A stretch of DNA of 64,000 nt from Hymenobacter jeongseonensis (GCF_015694725.1 NZ_JADQDQ010000001.1:310001-374000); one strand, 5' to 3'; positions 16,627 through 25,806 are shown, counted from the stretch's first letter. The notes: generated by a model not told the origin, from the sequence alone. Numbers and translations: made by a program.

Positions 16627-17784
16627 TTACCGTTGCGGCTTCAGGAAGTGTGCTATTTCCAAAGAGGCCAACACGAACACCACCGACAAAACCGGCGCCA
16701 AAAACCGCACATCCCAATCGTCGACGGTGAGCATGATGATGGCCGTTTGCAGCAAGAGAATGGCTGCTAAAAACACCCGTGCCGGCCGCCAGATAGCCGG
16801 GCGCCACGCAGCCCGCGCCGCCAGCCAATAGGCCGGCCACAACACCGCCACGCCCACCACCCGGTGCGCCAGCGAATAATGCGGCTTGAGGTAGCTGATG
16901 AAAACAAAAAGCTTGCCCAGCATCAACCGACCTAAATAGACTGGGTTGTGAAAGGCGAAGTAGAGCACCCGCGCGGCGGGGCCGGTGCCGGGCGGCGGCA
17001 TGTTCAGCGGTTCGACCTGGTGCACGGCCCAGAGCTGGTAGCGGAATATGAGCTCGCCCCGCTCGTAGGTATCCATGAGGTAATAGGTGGCGAGCTGGTG
17101 GTCGAGCGCCTGCCACAGCAAGGGCGATAGCAGCACCAGCAGCAGCAGGGCGGCGCGCCAAGCCCGCGGGTCATGCCGGCGTCGCAGCACATCGAGCCCC
17201 GCCACCCCCGCGGCCAAGCCCACCATGAAGCCATTGGGCCGGGTCAGGGCCGTGAGCAACAGGGCCAAGAACAACACCGCCCAGTCCTGGAGCTGGCCCT
17301 TGCGCACGCGGGTGAAGGCCCCGAACGACAGCGCCACCATGCTGATAAACAGCGACTCGGTGAGCAGAAAGACGTTGAAGCGCTGAATATCGGGCCAGAC
17401 GATGAAGAGCAACGTGGCTACGGCCGCGGCTTCGCTCCGGCCATTGGCCAAGCGGCGGGTGCCCCGGTAAATGGCTCGCGTGGCCAACGCCGAAACGGCC
17501 ATTTGGCCCGCTACGATGCCCCACCAGCCCAGGCCCAGCCATAGCCAAAGGCTTTGAAATAGCGGGTACAGCACGTAGCGCAGGTTGTGGCCGGAATCGA
17601 AGTGGCCGCGCTCGGCAATATTAGCGGCGTATTCGAGGTAGCGGGCGCTGTCGTTGGCAAAGTGCGGCCCGTGAAACTGCCGCAGGTACACCAGCTGCAC
17701 CAGCACCCACAACCCCAGCAGCACGGCCCGGTGGTGCGGCCACAGGCGCAGGCCCAGCGAACGTAAAAGGAAAAATACCCGCAT
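16627..17784 (-). CDS. Putative GT-C-type glycosyltransferase-like membrane protein
   Basis: Protein of 385 residues with many hydrophobic helices. The N-terminal loop after the first helix has HFANDSARYLEYAANIAERG, a position where GT-C (ArnT/PMT-like) enzymes carry the catalytic acidic residue (here Asp in NDSARY). Later segments resemble polytopic mannosyltransferases: LLFIVWPDIQRF, LLTESLFISM, LTRPNGFMVGL and VDDWDVRFLAPVLSVVF. Such enzymes move sugars from polyprenyl carriers in the membrane. No specific donor or acceptor can be named. It is divergent from the DUF4230 gene, with 64 bases between the starts. Confidence 0.65.
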   Translation of the reverse strand: MRVFFLLRSLGLRLWPHHRAVLLGLWVLVQLVYLRQFHGPHFANDSARYLEYAANIAERGHFDSGHNLRYVLYPLFQSLWLWLGLGWWGIVAGQMAVSALATRAIYRGTRRLANGRSEAAAVATLLFIVWPDIQRFNVFLLTESLFISMVALSFGAFTRVRKGQLQDWAVLFLALLLTALTRPNGFMVGLAAGVAGLDVLRRRHDPRAWRAALLLLVLLSPLLWQALDHQLATYYLMDTYERGELIFRYQLWAVHQVEPLNMPPPGTGPAARVLYFAFHNPVYLGRLMLGKLFVFISYLKPHYSLAHRVVGVAVLWPAYWLAARAAWRPAIWRPARVFLAAILLLQTAIIMLTVDDWDVRFLAPVLSVVFVLASLEIAHFLKPQR

Positions 17785-17848
17785 CGCCTACAAAGCTAGC
17801 TGCCCGCGCTGCCGAACACCGCCCCGCCGTCCTCGTACTGTAGAGCCT

Positions 17849-18484
17849 ATGAACCTCATTCGTCTTTTTCGCCGCTTGCTGCCGCTGTTGTTTTTGGTGG
17901 GCCTGGGCTGGTTTCTGTGGCGCAAAGTGAGCCCCGCGCTCGACGACCTGAACACCATGACGGATACGCGCCCGCAGGTGACTGTGACCCACAACACGGT
18001 GCTAACGCAGGTCGAAGCCCTCGGCCGTTTGGAGCTGGTGCGCTACCGTTTCAAAGACGTGGTGGAGTACAAGCGCCGCACATACCGGTTTCTGCCCGAG
18101 TCCAAAGTGGCGCTGGTGGTGGCGGGCGAAGCCGTGGGCTGCATCGATTTGCGCAAGCTCAAGCCGCAGGATGTGGTGCTGGAAGGCGACTCGGTGGTGC
18201 GCGTGTCGCTGCCCGCGCCCGAGTTGTGCAGCTTCCAGATAAACCACAACCAAAGCCGGGTTTTCAGCACCGAAAATGGCCTTTTTCAGGATGCTGAACT
18301 GGTGGACGAAGGGTACAAATACGCCGAAGCACAGGTGCGCAACGCCGCGCTCCAGTCTGGCATTCTGGCCGCCACCCAGCGCAATGCCGAGCAGATTCTC
18401 GTGCCCATGCTGCGCACCCTCACCGGCCGCCGCGTGATACTGGGCCAGCAAATGCGCCTGCCAGAAGCGGGCCCCAAGCAGTAG
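17849..18484 (+). CDS. DUF4230 domain-containing protein
   Basis: Protein of 211 residues with one N-terminal anchor helix (LLPLLFLVGLGWFLW) and the DUF4230 domain over about 45-200, including LGRLELVRYRFKDVVEYK, ALVVAGEAVGCIDLRKL and VRVSLPAPELCSFQINH. The family is widespread in Bacteroidota and Firmicutes and has no assigned activity; the anchor and domain suggest an extracytoplasmic, membrane-tethered protein. The stop codon TAG lies inside a REP-like palindrome (18481-18565) shared with the end of recX. Confidence 0.85.
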   Translation: MNLIRLFRRLLPLLFLVGLGWFLWRKVSPALDDLNTMTDTRPQVTVTHNTVLTQVEALGRLELVRYRFKDVVEYKRRTYRFLPESKVALVVAGEAVGCIDLRKLKPQDVVLEGDSVVRVSLPAPELCSFQINHNQSRVFSTENGLFQDAELVDEGYKYAEAQVRNAALQSGILAATQRNAEQILVPMLRTLTGRRVILGQQMRLPEAGPKQ

Positions 18485-18565
18485 CGTGGACTCTGCGAGT
18501 CCACGCCTAGGGCGGATATCCGATGTATCGTTCGTGTAGACGCGGACTCGCAGAGTCCACGCTAC
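18481..18565. repeat. BIME-like pair of REP hairpins between convergent genes
   Basis: Two inverted hairpins (18481-18506 and 18541-18565), each a 10-bp stem around a 3-base loop, of the form CGTGGACTC-TGC-GAGTCCACG. They are inverted relative to each other around a 34-base spacer. The left unit supplies the DUF4230 stop codon; the right unit ends 8 bases before the recX stop. Confidence 0.85.
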
Positions 18566-18572
18566 TTTATTG

Positions 18573-19076
18573 CTACTCTTCGTCTTCCGGTGCTTTGCCC
18601 AAGTCGTCAAGCGCGATTTTGATTAAGTCCTGCTCGTAGCCTTTGCCGGTGAGGTACTGCGAGATTTTCATGCGGCGCACGCGCGGGTTCTTTTCCTTTT
18701 CCTGGCGGTCTTTTTTCTCCATCACGTCGACCAGGTTCTGGTAATACTCCTCGCCGTCAATCTCCTTCATGCCCGACTTGATGCAGTACTCGCTGATTCC
18801 TTTCTGCTTGAGCTCTTGCATAATGCGGCGGCGCCCCCACTTCTTGTGGCGGTAATGGCCGCGCACAAACGCCTGGGCAAACCGCTCTTCGTCGAGCAGC
18901 TTTTCGCGGCTGAGGCGGATGATGATTTCGCCGGCTTCGTCCTCGTCCAAGCCGTAGGAGCGTAGCTTTTGCTCCACTTCTTTCTGGGTGCGTTCCTGGT
19001 AGGCGCAGAAGGCGGCAATCTTTTGCAAGGCTTCGCCGGGCGTGTACTGCTTGGGCGTTTTGTCGGTTTTGAACAT
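18573..19076 (-). CDS. recX: Regulatory protein RecX
   Basis: Protein of 167 residues, all helical and rich in charged residues. The three-helix repeats of RecX are visible: LQKIAAFCAYQERTQKEVEQ and KLRSYGL, RLSREKLLDEERFAQAFVRG, then HKKWGRRRIMQELKQKGIS, and a third repeat near residues 130-160. RecX binds RecA filaments and modulates recombination and the SOS response. No recA lies in the window. The start ATG at 19076 (MFKTDKTPKQ) is the only good one. The gene ends against the BIME-like palindrome, convergent with the DUF4230 gene. Confidence 0.92.
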   Translation of the reverse strand: MFKTDKTPKQYTPGEALQKIAAFCAYQERTQKEVEQKLRSYGLDEDEAGEIIIRLSREKLLDEERFAQAFVRGHYRHKKWGRRRIMQELKQKGISEYCIKSGMKEIDGEEYYQNLVDVMEKKDRQEKEKNPRVRRMKISQYLTGKGYEQDLIKIALDDLGKAPEDEE

Positions 19077-19164
19077 AGAAATCGGCTTGTGAAGGGCCAG
19101 TCATTCTGAACAATGCGTTCGGCACTTCGTTACCCAACCGGGCACACATTTGTGCAATTAACAC

Positions 19165-20112
19165 GTGGGCACCGGCTCACCTTGCGGTTTGAAACTGGAT
19201 ATTTCCCCCGGCATTCGCCAGATGTTGCTGAGCACCTTGCTCTTCGCGGGCATGAATGCCTGCGTAAAGCAACTGCACCACCTGCCCGCACTGGAAATTA
19301 TTTTCTTCCGGTCCATCTTTTCCATTGTGGCCAGCTACGTGGCGCTGCGGCAGCTGGGCGTGGCGCCGTTCGGCAACAATTACCGCCTGCTCATCAGCCG
19401 CGGCAGCACGGGGGCGCTGGCACTGGTCTGCTACTTCCTGGCCTTGCAAAACCTGCCGCTGGCCACGGCCGTGACTGCACAATACCTGGCCCCGATTTTC
19501 ACGGCCGTGATGGGCATTTGGTTGGTGCGCGAGCCGGTGCGCGGCTGGCAGTGGCTGTTCTTCGCGCTGAGCTTTGGCGGGGTGGTGCTGGTGCAGCAGG
19601 GCGGGCCCGTGAGCACGGTGGCCGACACGGCCGGTTCGGATGCGGCGGGCTTAGCATTTTTGGGCGTGGGCGTGCTGGGCGCGCTGCTTTCGGGGCTGAG
19701 CTACAACGCTATCCGCAAGCTGCGCGGGCGCGAGCATCCCATGGTAATCGTGTTTTATTTTCCTTTGATTTCGCTGCCGCTGGCGGCAGTGGGCTGCCTT
19801 TTTCAGTGGCAAACGCCGCAGGGTTTCGACTGGCTCTGGCTGCTGGCGTGCGGCGCGTTCACGCAAGGCGCCCAAATCACGATGACCCGTGCCTACCAGC
19901 TTGAGCGCCTGAGCCGTGTGGCACCGCTCAACTACCTCGGCCTGTTTTATGCACTGGCCTTGGGCTACGTATTCTTTGCCGAAGTATTTGGCCCCTTGGC
20001 CTACGGCGGCATGGCGCTGGTGCTGCTGGGTGTGGGCCTGAATGCCTGGTACACCAGCCGGATTGATGCCCGCGCCGCGGCCCTGAAACCCGCCGAAGAA
20101 GTCGTGGCGTAG
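19165..20112 (+). CDS. EamA-family (DMT superfamily) transporter
   Basis: Protein of 315 residues with ten predicted membrane helices in two EamA halves. The first runs from about 20 (MLLSTLLFAGMNACVK) to 150, with IFFRSIFSIV and AQYLAPIFTAVMG. The second runs from about 165 to 295, with ALLSGLSYNAIRKL and APLNYLGLFYALALGYVFF. The frame starts at GTG 19165; ATG 19222 is a shorter option that removes only the cytosolic N-terminus. These proteins export or import amino-acid-like or nucleotide-like metabolites, and the sequence does not reveal the substrate. It is divergent from recX and is followed by palindromic repeat copy C. Confidence 0.88.
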   Translation: MGTGSPCGLKLDISPGIRQMLLSTLLFAGMNACVKQLHHLPALEIIFFRSIFSIVASYVALRQLGVAPFGNNYRLLISRGSTGALALVCYFLALQNLPLATAVTAQYLAPIFTAVMGIWLVREPVRGWQWLFFALSFGGVVLVQQGGPVSTVADTAGSDAAGLAFLGVGVLGALLSGLSYNAIRKLRGREHPMVIVFYFPLISLPLAAVGCLFQWQTPQGFDWLWLLACGAFTQGAQITMTRAYQLERLSRVAPLNYLGLFYALALGYVFFAEVFGPLAYGGMALVLLGVGLNAWYTSRIDARAAALKPAEEVVA

Positions 20113-20155
20113 CCGAATTGCCGCTGTCGTATTGGTAAGCAAAACCGCTTTTTAT

Positions 20156-20257
20156 GCCGGTCATGCTGAGCGCAGTCGAATCATCTCGCTCGCATCGTTC
20201 ACCGGTTGATTTAGTGGCAGCACGCGAGATGCTTCGACTGCGCTCAGCATGACCGGC
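20156..20257. repeat. Palindromic dispersed repeat, copy C
   Basis: Arms containing CATGCTGAGCGCAGTCGAA and its inverted partner with GCTTCGACTGCGCTCAGCAT. The core has CCGGTTGATTTAGTGGCAG, matching the core of copy A. It lies between the EamA gene and the DUF5686 gene. Confidence 0.88.
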
Positions 20258-20377
20258 GAGGTTTGTGGGTGAAAAATGCTCCTTGTTTTAATATCCAAAG
20301 TCCCAAGCAACTGTTGGCACTCAGGCGGCATCAGTTGAGAGGAGGCCGTAACTTGCTCAGGTCCTTTGTTCTGCTTT

Positions 20378-23026
20378 ATGCTATTTGCTGTGTTGCGTCT
20401 GCCCGCTGTTCTGCTCCTACTCATTTGGTTACCAATTGTTAGTCATGCCGGCGTTATCAAAGGCACGGTGAGCGGTGCCAACCAGCAAGGCCTGGCTTTT
20501 GCCAACGTGGCGGTGCGCGGCTCGGCCACCAGCACGGGCTCGAACGAGCAGGGCGAGTTTCAATTGCGGTTGCCGGCGGGGCAATACGAGCTGGTGTTTC
20601 AGTACGTGGGCTACCGGCCCCATATTCAGCCGGTGCGCGTGCAGGGCGGCGATACCGTGCTGACGGTGAACGTGACGCTACAGCCGGAATCCTACAACCT
20701 GGGCGAAGTGTTGGTGAAATCCACCGACCGCGACCCGGCTTACGCCATCATTCAGCAAGCCCAGCAGTGGCGGGCCTACCACCGGCGCGAAGTAGCCGCC
20801 TACCGGGCCCGCGTCTACATCAAAAGCCTGGGCCGCATCAACGACACGCCCGAAAAAATCATGGGCCTGTTCAAGCTCGGCCCGGACATCAAAAAAGGCA
20901 TTTTTTACCTCTCCGAAAGCCTGTCCGACATTAGCTTCGCCCAGCCCAATGTGGTGAAGGAGCGCATGATATCGAGCCGGGTGAGCGGTGACTCGCGGGG
21001 CATCAGCTTCAACCGAGCCAGTGCGGCGCGCAACCTCGGTTTCTACGAAAACCTCATAAAACCAGGTTTTTCGGAGCGCGGCTTCGTGTCGCCCATTGCC
21101 AGCAATGCCATGTTGTTTTACAAGTACGAGCTGGTGGGCAGCACGCCGCGGGGCAGCGAAGTGGTGCACAAAATCCGGGTGATTCCGCGCCGCCGCACCG
21201 ACCCCGTTTTCACGGGCTTCATCTACATCGTCGACAATTCTTGGCGCATTCATTCCGTGGATTTGAACCTCGACAAAGACGCCCAGATTGACTACGTTGA
21301 TGCCCTGCACATTGCCCAGCAGTACGTGCCCGCGCCTGGCAACCCCAACGTGTGGCTTATTCAGTCGCAGCAAATCCGGGCCGAGCTATCGGGCTTGGGT
21401 TTCAAGGGCTCGGGCTACATCACGGCCGTGCTGTCCAACTACGCCAACGTGGTGCCGACATACCCCACGCCGCCCGCCGCCAAAACCGCTCCGCCCGTGG
21501 TGGTAGAGGCCAAAGACGATGCCCCACTCGGCCAGGAAACCGCCGCCCAAATCCGCAAGCGCAAGCCCGACCTGCGCGGCCTCAACGCCCAGGTGCGCAA
21601 GCAGGTGAAGCGGGCCGTGCGCGACTCCCTCAAAAACGACCCTTTTGCCCAAATGCCGCGCGGCCAGGTGCAGCTGGTGGAAAAAGGTGTGAACGAGCGC
21701 GACTCGGCCTACTGGGACCAAGTGCGCCCCGTGCCGCTCACCGCCGAGGAAACAAAGGATTACGCCGTGAAGGACAGCACCGAAGTCATCCGCGAATCGC
21801 GCCCTTACCAAGATTCGCTCGACCGGAAACGCAACGAGTTCGAGCCCATCAACCTGCTGATTGGTGGCTATACGCACCAGAATACCTTCAAAAAGCAGTC
21901 GGTGGCGGTGCTGCCGCTGGCCCAGATTTTTCAGTATAACACCGTGGAGGGCGCGGTGCTGAATGCCCAGGCCGTGTTCCGGCAGCGCACCGACGACCGG
22001 CGCAATTTCACCCTCACGCCCACGCTGCGCTACGGGTTCAGCAGCAAACAGCTGAACCCGAGCCTGGCAGCCACGTGGCAGCTGCACCCGGCCAAAATCA
22101 AGCAATTCTCGCTCCTGGTGGGCCGCACGGTGGAGAATTTTGACCGCAACTCGCAGCTCACGCCCGCCATCAACACCCTCTACACGCTCTACGCTAACCG
22201 CAACTACGCCAAGCTCTACCGGCGCGACGGCGCGGAACTGTCTTACCTCACCGAGCCCGTGAATGGCCTCAACCTGGTGACCAGCGTGAGTTACTTTGAC
22301 CGCCGCGAGCTGTTCAACACCACCACCGAGTTGCTGCGCGACGTGCGCGGCCGGGCCTTCACGCCCAACCTGCCGGTGAGCGAAGAGTTGCCCAATCCTA
22401 GCTTTGGCAGCAGCCAGGCGCTGGCCGTGGGGCTGTCGATGGATTACAAACCCGGCCAGCGCTACATCAGCCGGCCCGATGGCAAGTTCAACCTCGGCTC
22501 GAAGTGGCCCACGTTCAACGTACAGGGCCGCATGGCGGTGCCGGGCGTGCTGGGCTCCGACGTGCGCTACACGCTGCTGCAAGCCGGCGTGCGCGACAAC
22601 GTGCCGCTGGGGCTGCTGGGTACTAGCACTTTCCGGATGAACGTGGGCAGCTTTGTGGGGCGGAAACGGGGCATGCAGTTCATGGACTACCGCCATTTTT
22701 CCGGCAACCAAACCATCCTGGCCGGCAGCTTCAGCAACTTCCAGCTGCTCGACTACTACCGCTTCAGCACCAACAGCAGCTACCTTGAAGTCCACTACGA
22801 CCACCACTTCAACGGCTTCTTTCTCAATAATATCCCGCTGCTGCGCAAGCTGAAGTGGCAGGAAGTGGCCTCGCTCAACTACCTCGCCACGGGCCAGGCC
22901 GGCCACTACGTGGAGCTGGGTGTGGGCATCGAGCACATTTTCAAAGTGCTACGAGTCGATTTCTATTCCGCCCTGCAAAGCGGGGAGAAGCTAGGCACCG
23001 GTGTGCGGATTGGGCTGGGCTTCTAA
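20378..23026 (+). CDS. DUF5686 outer-membrane protein with carboxypeptidase-like domain
   Basis: Protein of 882 residues. ATG 20378 opens a signal peptide (LPAVLLLLIWLPIVSHAG). A carboxypeptidase-regulatory-like beta-sandwich covers about 26-115 (IKGTVSGANQQGLAFANVAV, then YELVFQYVGYRP). The DUF5686 domain follows with segments such as KGIFYLSESLSDISFAQPN and ARNLGFYENLI. The C-terminal half is rich in alternating aromatic strands and ends in GTGVRIGLGF, consistent with an outer-membrane beta-barrel. The role is unknown; the family is Bacteroidota-specific. A Lys/Arg-rich insertion near 390-430 links the parts. An in-frame TTG at 20366 adds only four residues. Confidence 0.88.
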   Translation: MLFAVLRLPAVLLLLIWLPIVSHAGVIKGTVSGANQQGLAFANVAVRGSATSTGSNEQGEFQLRLPAGQYELVFQYVGYRPHIQPVRVQGGDTVLTVNVTLQPESYNLGEVLVKSTDRDPAYAIIQQAQQWRAYHRREVAAYRARVYIKSLGRINDTPEKIMGLFKLGPDIKKGIFYLSESLSDISFAQPNVVKERMISSRVSGDSRGISFNRASAARNLGFYENLIKPGFSERGFVSPIASNAMLFYKYELVGSTPRGSEVVHKIRVIPRRRTDPVFTGFIYIVDNSWRIHSVDLNLDKDAQIDYVDALHIAQQYVPAPGNPNVWLIQSQQIRAELSGLGFKGSGYITAVLSNYANVVPTYPTPPAAKTAPPVVVEAKDDAPLGQETAAQIRKRKPDLRGLNAQVRKQVKRAVRDSLKNDPFAQMPRGQVQLVEKGVNERDSAYWDQVRPVPLTAEETKDYAVKDSTEVIRESRPYQDSLDRKRNEFEPINLLIGGYTHQNTFKKQSVAVLPLAQIFQYNTVEGAVLNAQAVFRQRTDDRRNFTLTPTLRYGFSSKQLNPSLAATWQLHPAKIKQFSLLVGRTVENFDRNSQLTPAINTLYTLYANRNYAKLYRRDGAELSYLTEPVNGLNLVTSVSYFDRRELFNTTTELLRDVRGRAFTPNLPVSEELPNPSFGSSQALAVGLSMDYKPGQRYISRPDGKFNLGSKWPTFNVQGRMAVPGVLGSDVRYTLLQAGVRDNVPLGLLGTSTFRMNVGSFVGRKRGMQFMDYRHFSGNQTILAGSFSNFQLLDYYRFSTNSSYLEVHYDHHFNGFFLNNIPLLRKLKWQEVASLNYLATGQAGHYVELGVGIEHIFKVLRVDFYSALQSGEKLGTGVRIGLGF

Positions 23027-23300
23027 ATGAGCAGTAGTGGCGTGTGCCTGCCGCCTCGGGTGCGTGTGTTTCCTGCTTGGCGCAACTGCTTGCTCCCTGT
23101 TGTCAGGAGTTCACGAAACTCATGGACCATCCGAATTAAATGAACTTTGAAAGGTGAACGAGTTTCTTAAACTCAATGTGAGTCGCAGGGGACTTTACCA
23201 GCCTGACAAGGGGCTATGAGCAGCAGTCTAGCAAAAGGAGCCATTTGCTTGGTAGGTGGCAGACCGTAGTGGCGGCTGCTGTGCAGAAAGCCAGCCATCG

Positions 23301-23561
23301 TTATAAGCGGGTTTTGAGGGCGGCCACGAAGTCCTCCAGCGCCATGCGGCAAGGCACTTGGCTTTTGTCGTAATGCATGATGGTATCCCAGATTTCGACC
23401 CGTTTCTGCTCGAAGTAGATGAGTACTTGGTACACGTTGCCTTCGTCCTCAAACAGGGCTTGTTTCGCTTCCTGGGCCACGGCAATGCGCCGCAGCAGCT
23501 GCTGCGCCCATTGCTTGGGCACTTCTATTTCTAAGTATGATTCCAAAGTAGCGTACACCAT
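23301..23561 (-). CDS. Hypothetical small protein
   Basis: Protein of 86 residues that I do not recognise. It is soluble with no signal or membrane helix, and has a mixed alpha/beta look: ESYLEIEVPKQWAQQLLRRI, EDEGNVYQVLIYFEQKRVE, then a helix with MALEDFVAALKTRL. A beta hairpin packed on helices would suit a small binding protein or antitoxin-like partner, but there is no toxin gene beside it. ATG at 23561. Codon use resembles real genes in the window and it fills an otherwise empty gap, so I keep it with moderate confidence. Confidence 0.5.
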   Translation of the reverse strand: MVYATLESYLEIEVPKQWAQQLLRRIAVAQEAKQALFEDEGNVYQVLIYFEQKRVEIWDTIMHYDKSQVPCRMALEDFVAALKTRL

Positions 23562-23587
23562 AGCTTATTCAGTTCACGCAAAGGGTC

Positions 23588-23739
23588 GTGGCTGTTGCAG
23601 AACTCACGGGTCGGTTCAGAAACAAGGTAAGCGGGCGATGAGGCGCGTGTAAAAGGCCCATTTGAGCACGTTTCCCGCGTCGGCGAACCCGTCGAGCGTT
23701 CGCCTGGTGCGGCTAGACCGGGTTCTGCAACAGCCACGG
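23588..23739. repeat. Inverted repeat, possible remnant element
   Basis: A perfect 17-bp inverted repeat (CGTGGCTGTTGCAGAAC at 23588-23604; complement at 23723-23739) flanks a 118-base core. Partial further similarity lies outside the arms. It falls in the 281-base gap 23562-23842, which has no convincing gene. It may be a remnant of a small mobile element; no transposase trace is recognisable. Confidence 0.5.
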
Positions 23740-23842
23740 TCGTTTCTTGACCCATATCGAATGACCTCATCTGCGCTTCGGTTCTGGAACTCCCAATACT
23801 TGACTTGTGCAGGGCCCAGCTCCCAACAGCGGTTTGACACGG

Positions 23843-24121
23843 TTAAAACGGCGCCTGAAAAGAGGGCCACGTGAAATAGAGCACCGCCCCTTGCATCAGC
23901 GTCAGCAATAAGGTAACGCCCCAGAAAGCGGCTTTGTGGTTTTTATGGTGCAGCAGCAAAATAGCCGCCCACGCGCCGGGAGCCGCGCCGGGCAGCGTAA
24001 CCAAGTGCAGCGTTTTTTCGGAAATGCGCCGCTGGTCCCGTTGGGCTTTCCGTTTATCCAAGGCGAACAGCAGGAAACACAGAAGATTGAAAAACAACAG
24101 GCAACTCAAGATTATTGTCAT
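23843..24121 (-). CDS. DUF1294 family membrane protein
   Basis: Protein of 92 residues from ATG 24121, chosen because the hydrophobic N-terminus starts there (MTIILSCLLFFNLLCFLLFA). The family pattern is present: first helix, DKRKAQRDQRRISEKTLH, LVTLPGAAPGAWAAI and the second helix region ending in MQGAVLYF. DUF1294 proteins are small membrane proteins of unknown role. The frame upstream to 24178 would put charged residues before the helix and is less likely. It ends at 23843, near the inverted repeat. Confidence 0.82.
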   Translation of the reverse strand: MTIILSCLLFFNLLCFLLFALDKRKAQRDQRRISEKTLHLVTLPGAAPGAWAAILLLHHKNHKAAFWGVTLLLTLMQGAVLYFTWPSFQAPF

Positions 24122-24187
24122 GGTGCGGGAAGCGGGGCCGCAAGGTATGGAGCTGCGTTCAAGGAAAGGGTGATTCAACCCACCACC

Positions 24188-25627
24188 TCACGGATTCTTC
24201 ACCGCCCGCATCAAATTCTTAAGCGCTGCAACCGGATAAGCCTTGCCCCGCGATACCACGGCGTCAATTTGCTTGATGTTGGCGATGTTCTCCAACGGGT
24301 TGGCGGTCAGGAGGAGCAGGTCGGCGTCTTTGCCGGGGGCGATGGTGCCAGTGCTGTTGGCCACGCCCATGAACTTGGCGCCGTTGATGGTGGCGGCTTG
24401 CAGCGCCTGCAGGGGCGTGAGGCCGGCTACGACCAACTGCTGGAGCTCGTCTTGCAGGGAGGCGCCGGGGTAAATGAAGGAGTTGAACGGCCCGCTGTCC
24501 GAGCCGGCCAGAATGGAGACGCCGGCCGCCTGCATCAGCGGCACCAGGGTGTAAAACTTGGCCTCCAGCTTTCGGCCAAACGCCTGGGCGGCGGGCGACT
24601 GCTGGCGGGCGCTGGCCAGCCGCCGAGTATAGGTGGCCTGAATCTTGGGGTCTATGTACGCCCGTAGCGTGTCCTGGACGTGGTTGTTTTCTGACAGCTC
24701 GCTCAGGGTTTTGCCAATGAATAGCGTGGGCACCACGGCCGTTTTGCGCTTCGCCATGAGCTTGAAAATGCGGTCGGCTGCCTCTGGGCTGTACGTGTCG
24801 TACACGGCCGGCAGCACCGCAAACAGGCCCAGTGGCTTCGGCGTTTTCAGGCTGTTGCGCACCAGCGCCGTGAGGCTGTCTTCCTTGCTGGACGCCGCCT
24901 TGAACACGTAATACAAGTGTTCGGTGGCATCGAGGCCGCGTTTCACGGCCTCGCCCAACGTCACGGAGTAAGGCATGTGGCCGGTCGTTTTCAGCCCCCG
25001 CTTCTGGGCCTGGGAAATGGTGTTGAGGTAAGCTTCGCCGGAAATCTTGCTGTCGTAAATCTTCACATAGTCCACCCGCAGCCGCTTCAGCGAATCGACA
25101 GCTTGGCGAATTTGGGCTGGCGTTTCTACTTCCAGCGAGCCGGGCCAATAGGCCTGGGGGCCGTCAATCTTGGGGCCAGAGGTGAAGATGCGCGGCCCGG
25201 CCAACTTGCCGGCGTCCATGTCGTCGCGCCACTGAAATACGCTGGGCGTGAGGTCGCCGCCGGCGTCGCGCACCGTGGTCACGCCGTGGGCCAGAAAGAG
25301 CGTCAGGCTTTTGCGGTTGGCGGCAATGAGGCTGTCGCCGCCCCGGAAATGCACGTGCATGTCCCACAGGCCCGGAATGAGGTAGCGGCCGTTGCCGTTC
25401 ACGTACTGCTTGGCCGCGTAGCTGTCGCGGTCAGCGGGGTCCACGCCCACAATCTTGCCCTTCGAAACCGTGACTACTTGGTTGGGTTTGAGCTGGCCGG
25501 TCAGCACGTCCACCACCGTTACGTGGTTGATAACCACGTCGTAAATCTCCAGCTTGGTGGGCCGGCGGGCGCAGTCGGCCAGCAGCACGGCCAAACTCAG
25601 GCCAAATAGCAAACGAAAGAATTTCAT
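24188..25627 (-). CDS. Amidohydrolase-family secreted lipoprotein-like protein
   Basis: Protein of 479 residues from ATG 25627. The N-terminal signal (FRLLFGLSLAVLLADC) may be a lipoprotein signal, though the residue before Cys is Asp, which is atypical. The metal site begins with GLWDMHVHFRGG (HxH), the usual first strand of amidohydrolases. Further conserved sites are TTGHMPYSVTLGEA, with GLDATEHLYYVF, and LAGSDSGPF near the end, followed by GTIAPGKDADLLLL, the C-terminal beta-sandwich signature. This is the imidazolonepropionase/prolidase-like group with a broad substrate range. No neighbour hints at the substrate. Confidence 0.85.
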   Translation of the reverse strand: MKFFRLLFGLSLAVLLADCARRPTKLEIYDVVINHVTVVDVLTGQLKPNQVVTVSKGKIVGVDPADRDSYAAKQYVNGNGRYLIPGLWDMHVHFRGGDSLIAANRKSLTLFLAHGVTTVRDAGGDLTPSVFQWRDDMDAGKLAGPRIFTSGPKIDGPQAYWPGSLEVETPAQIRQAVDSLKRLRVDYVKIYDSKISGEAYLNTISQAQKRGLKTTGHMPYSVTLGEAVKRGLDATEHLYYVFKAASSKEDSLTALVRNSLKTPKPLGLFAVLPAVYDTYSPEAADRIFKLMAKRKTAVVPTLFIGKTLSELSENNHVQDTLRAYIDPKIQATYTRRLASARQQSPAAQAFGRKLEAKFYTLVPLMQAAGVSILAGSDSGPFNSFIYPGASLQDELQQLVVAGLTPLQALQAATINGAKFMGVANSTGTIAPGKDADLLLLTANPLENIANIKQIDAVVSRGKAYPVAALKNLMRAVKNP

Positions 25628-25782
25628 GTAGGAAATGGACAAGCGGCGGGCGGCAAAGTTAGAAGGGTATTCGGACCATGAACCCGGCCAACGAGTCATC
25701 TTCGTTTTCCATGGTAAAGGGGCCGAGTTCGCCTTCGGCAATGAGGACGAAGGGAATGTTTGGGAATGTTAATTTTCGGCAC

Positions 25783-25806
25783 ATGCTTCGACTAGCTCAG
25801 CATGAC
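25783..25806. repeat. Half copy of the palindromic repeat family
   Basis: A single arm (ATGCTTCGACT..CTCAGCATGAC) that matches the right arm of copy C, with the GCG in the middle altered or lost. No partner arm lies within 200 bases. It is located between the amidohydrolase start and the oxyR end. Confidence 0.65.

Noticed and set aside
21386..22936. A 516-codon open frame opposite the DUF5686 gene
   Set aside because: Antisense shadow of a well-supported gene; composition is His/Val/Ala-rich with no recognisable fold.
23616..23870. An 84-codon minus-strand frame overlapping the end of the DUF1294 gene
   Set aside because: It overlaps a real gene out of frame and crosses the inverted repeat; no family resemblance or start context.
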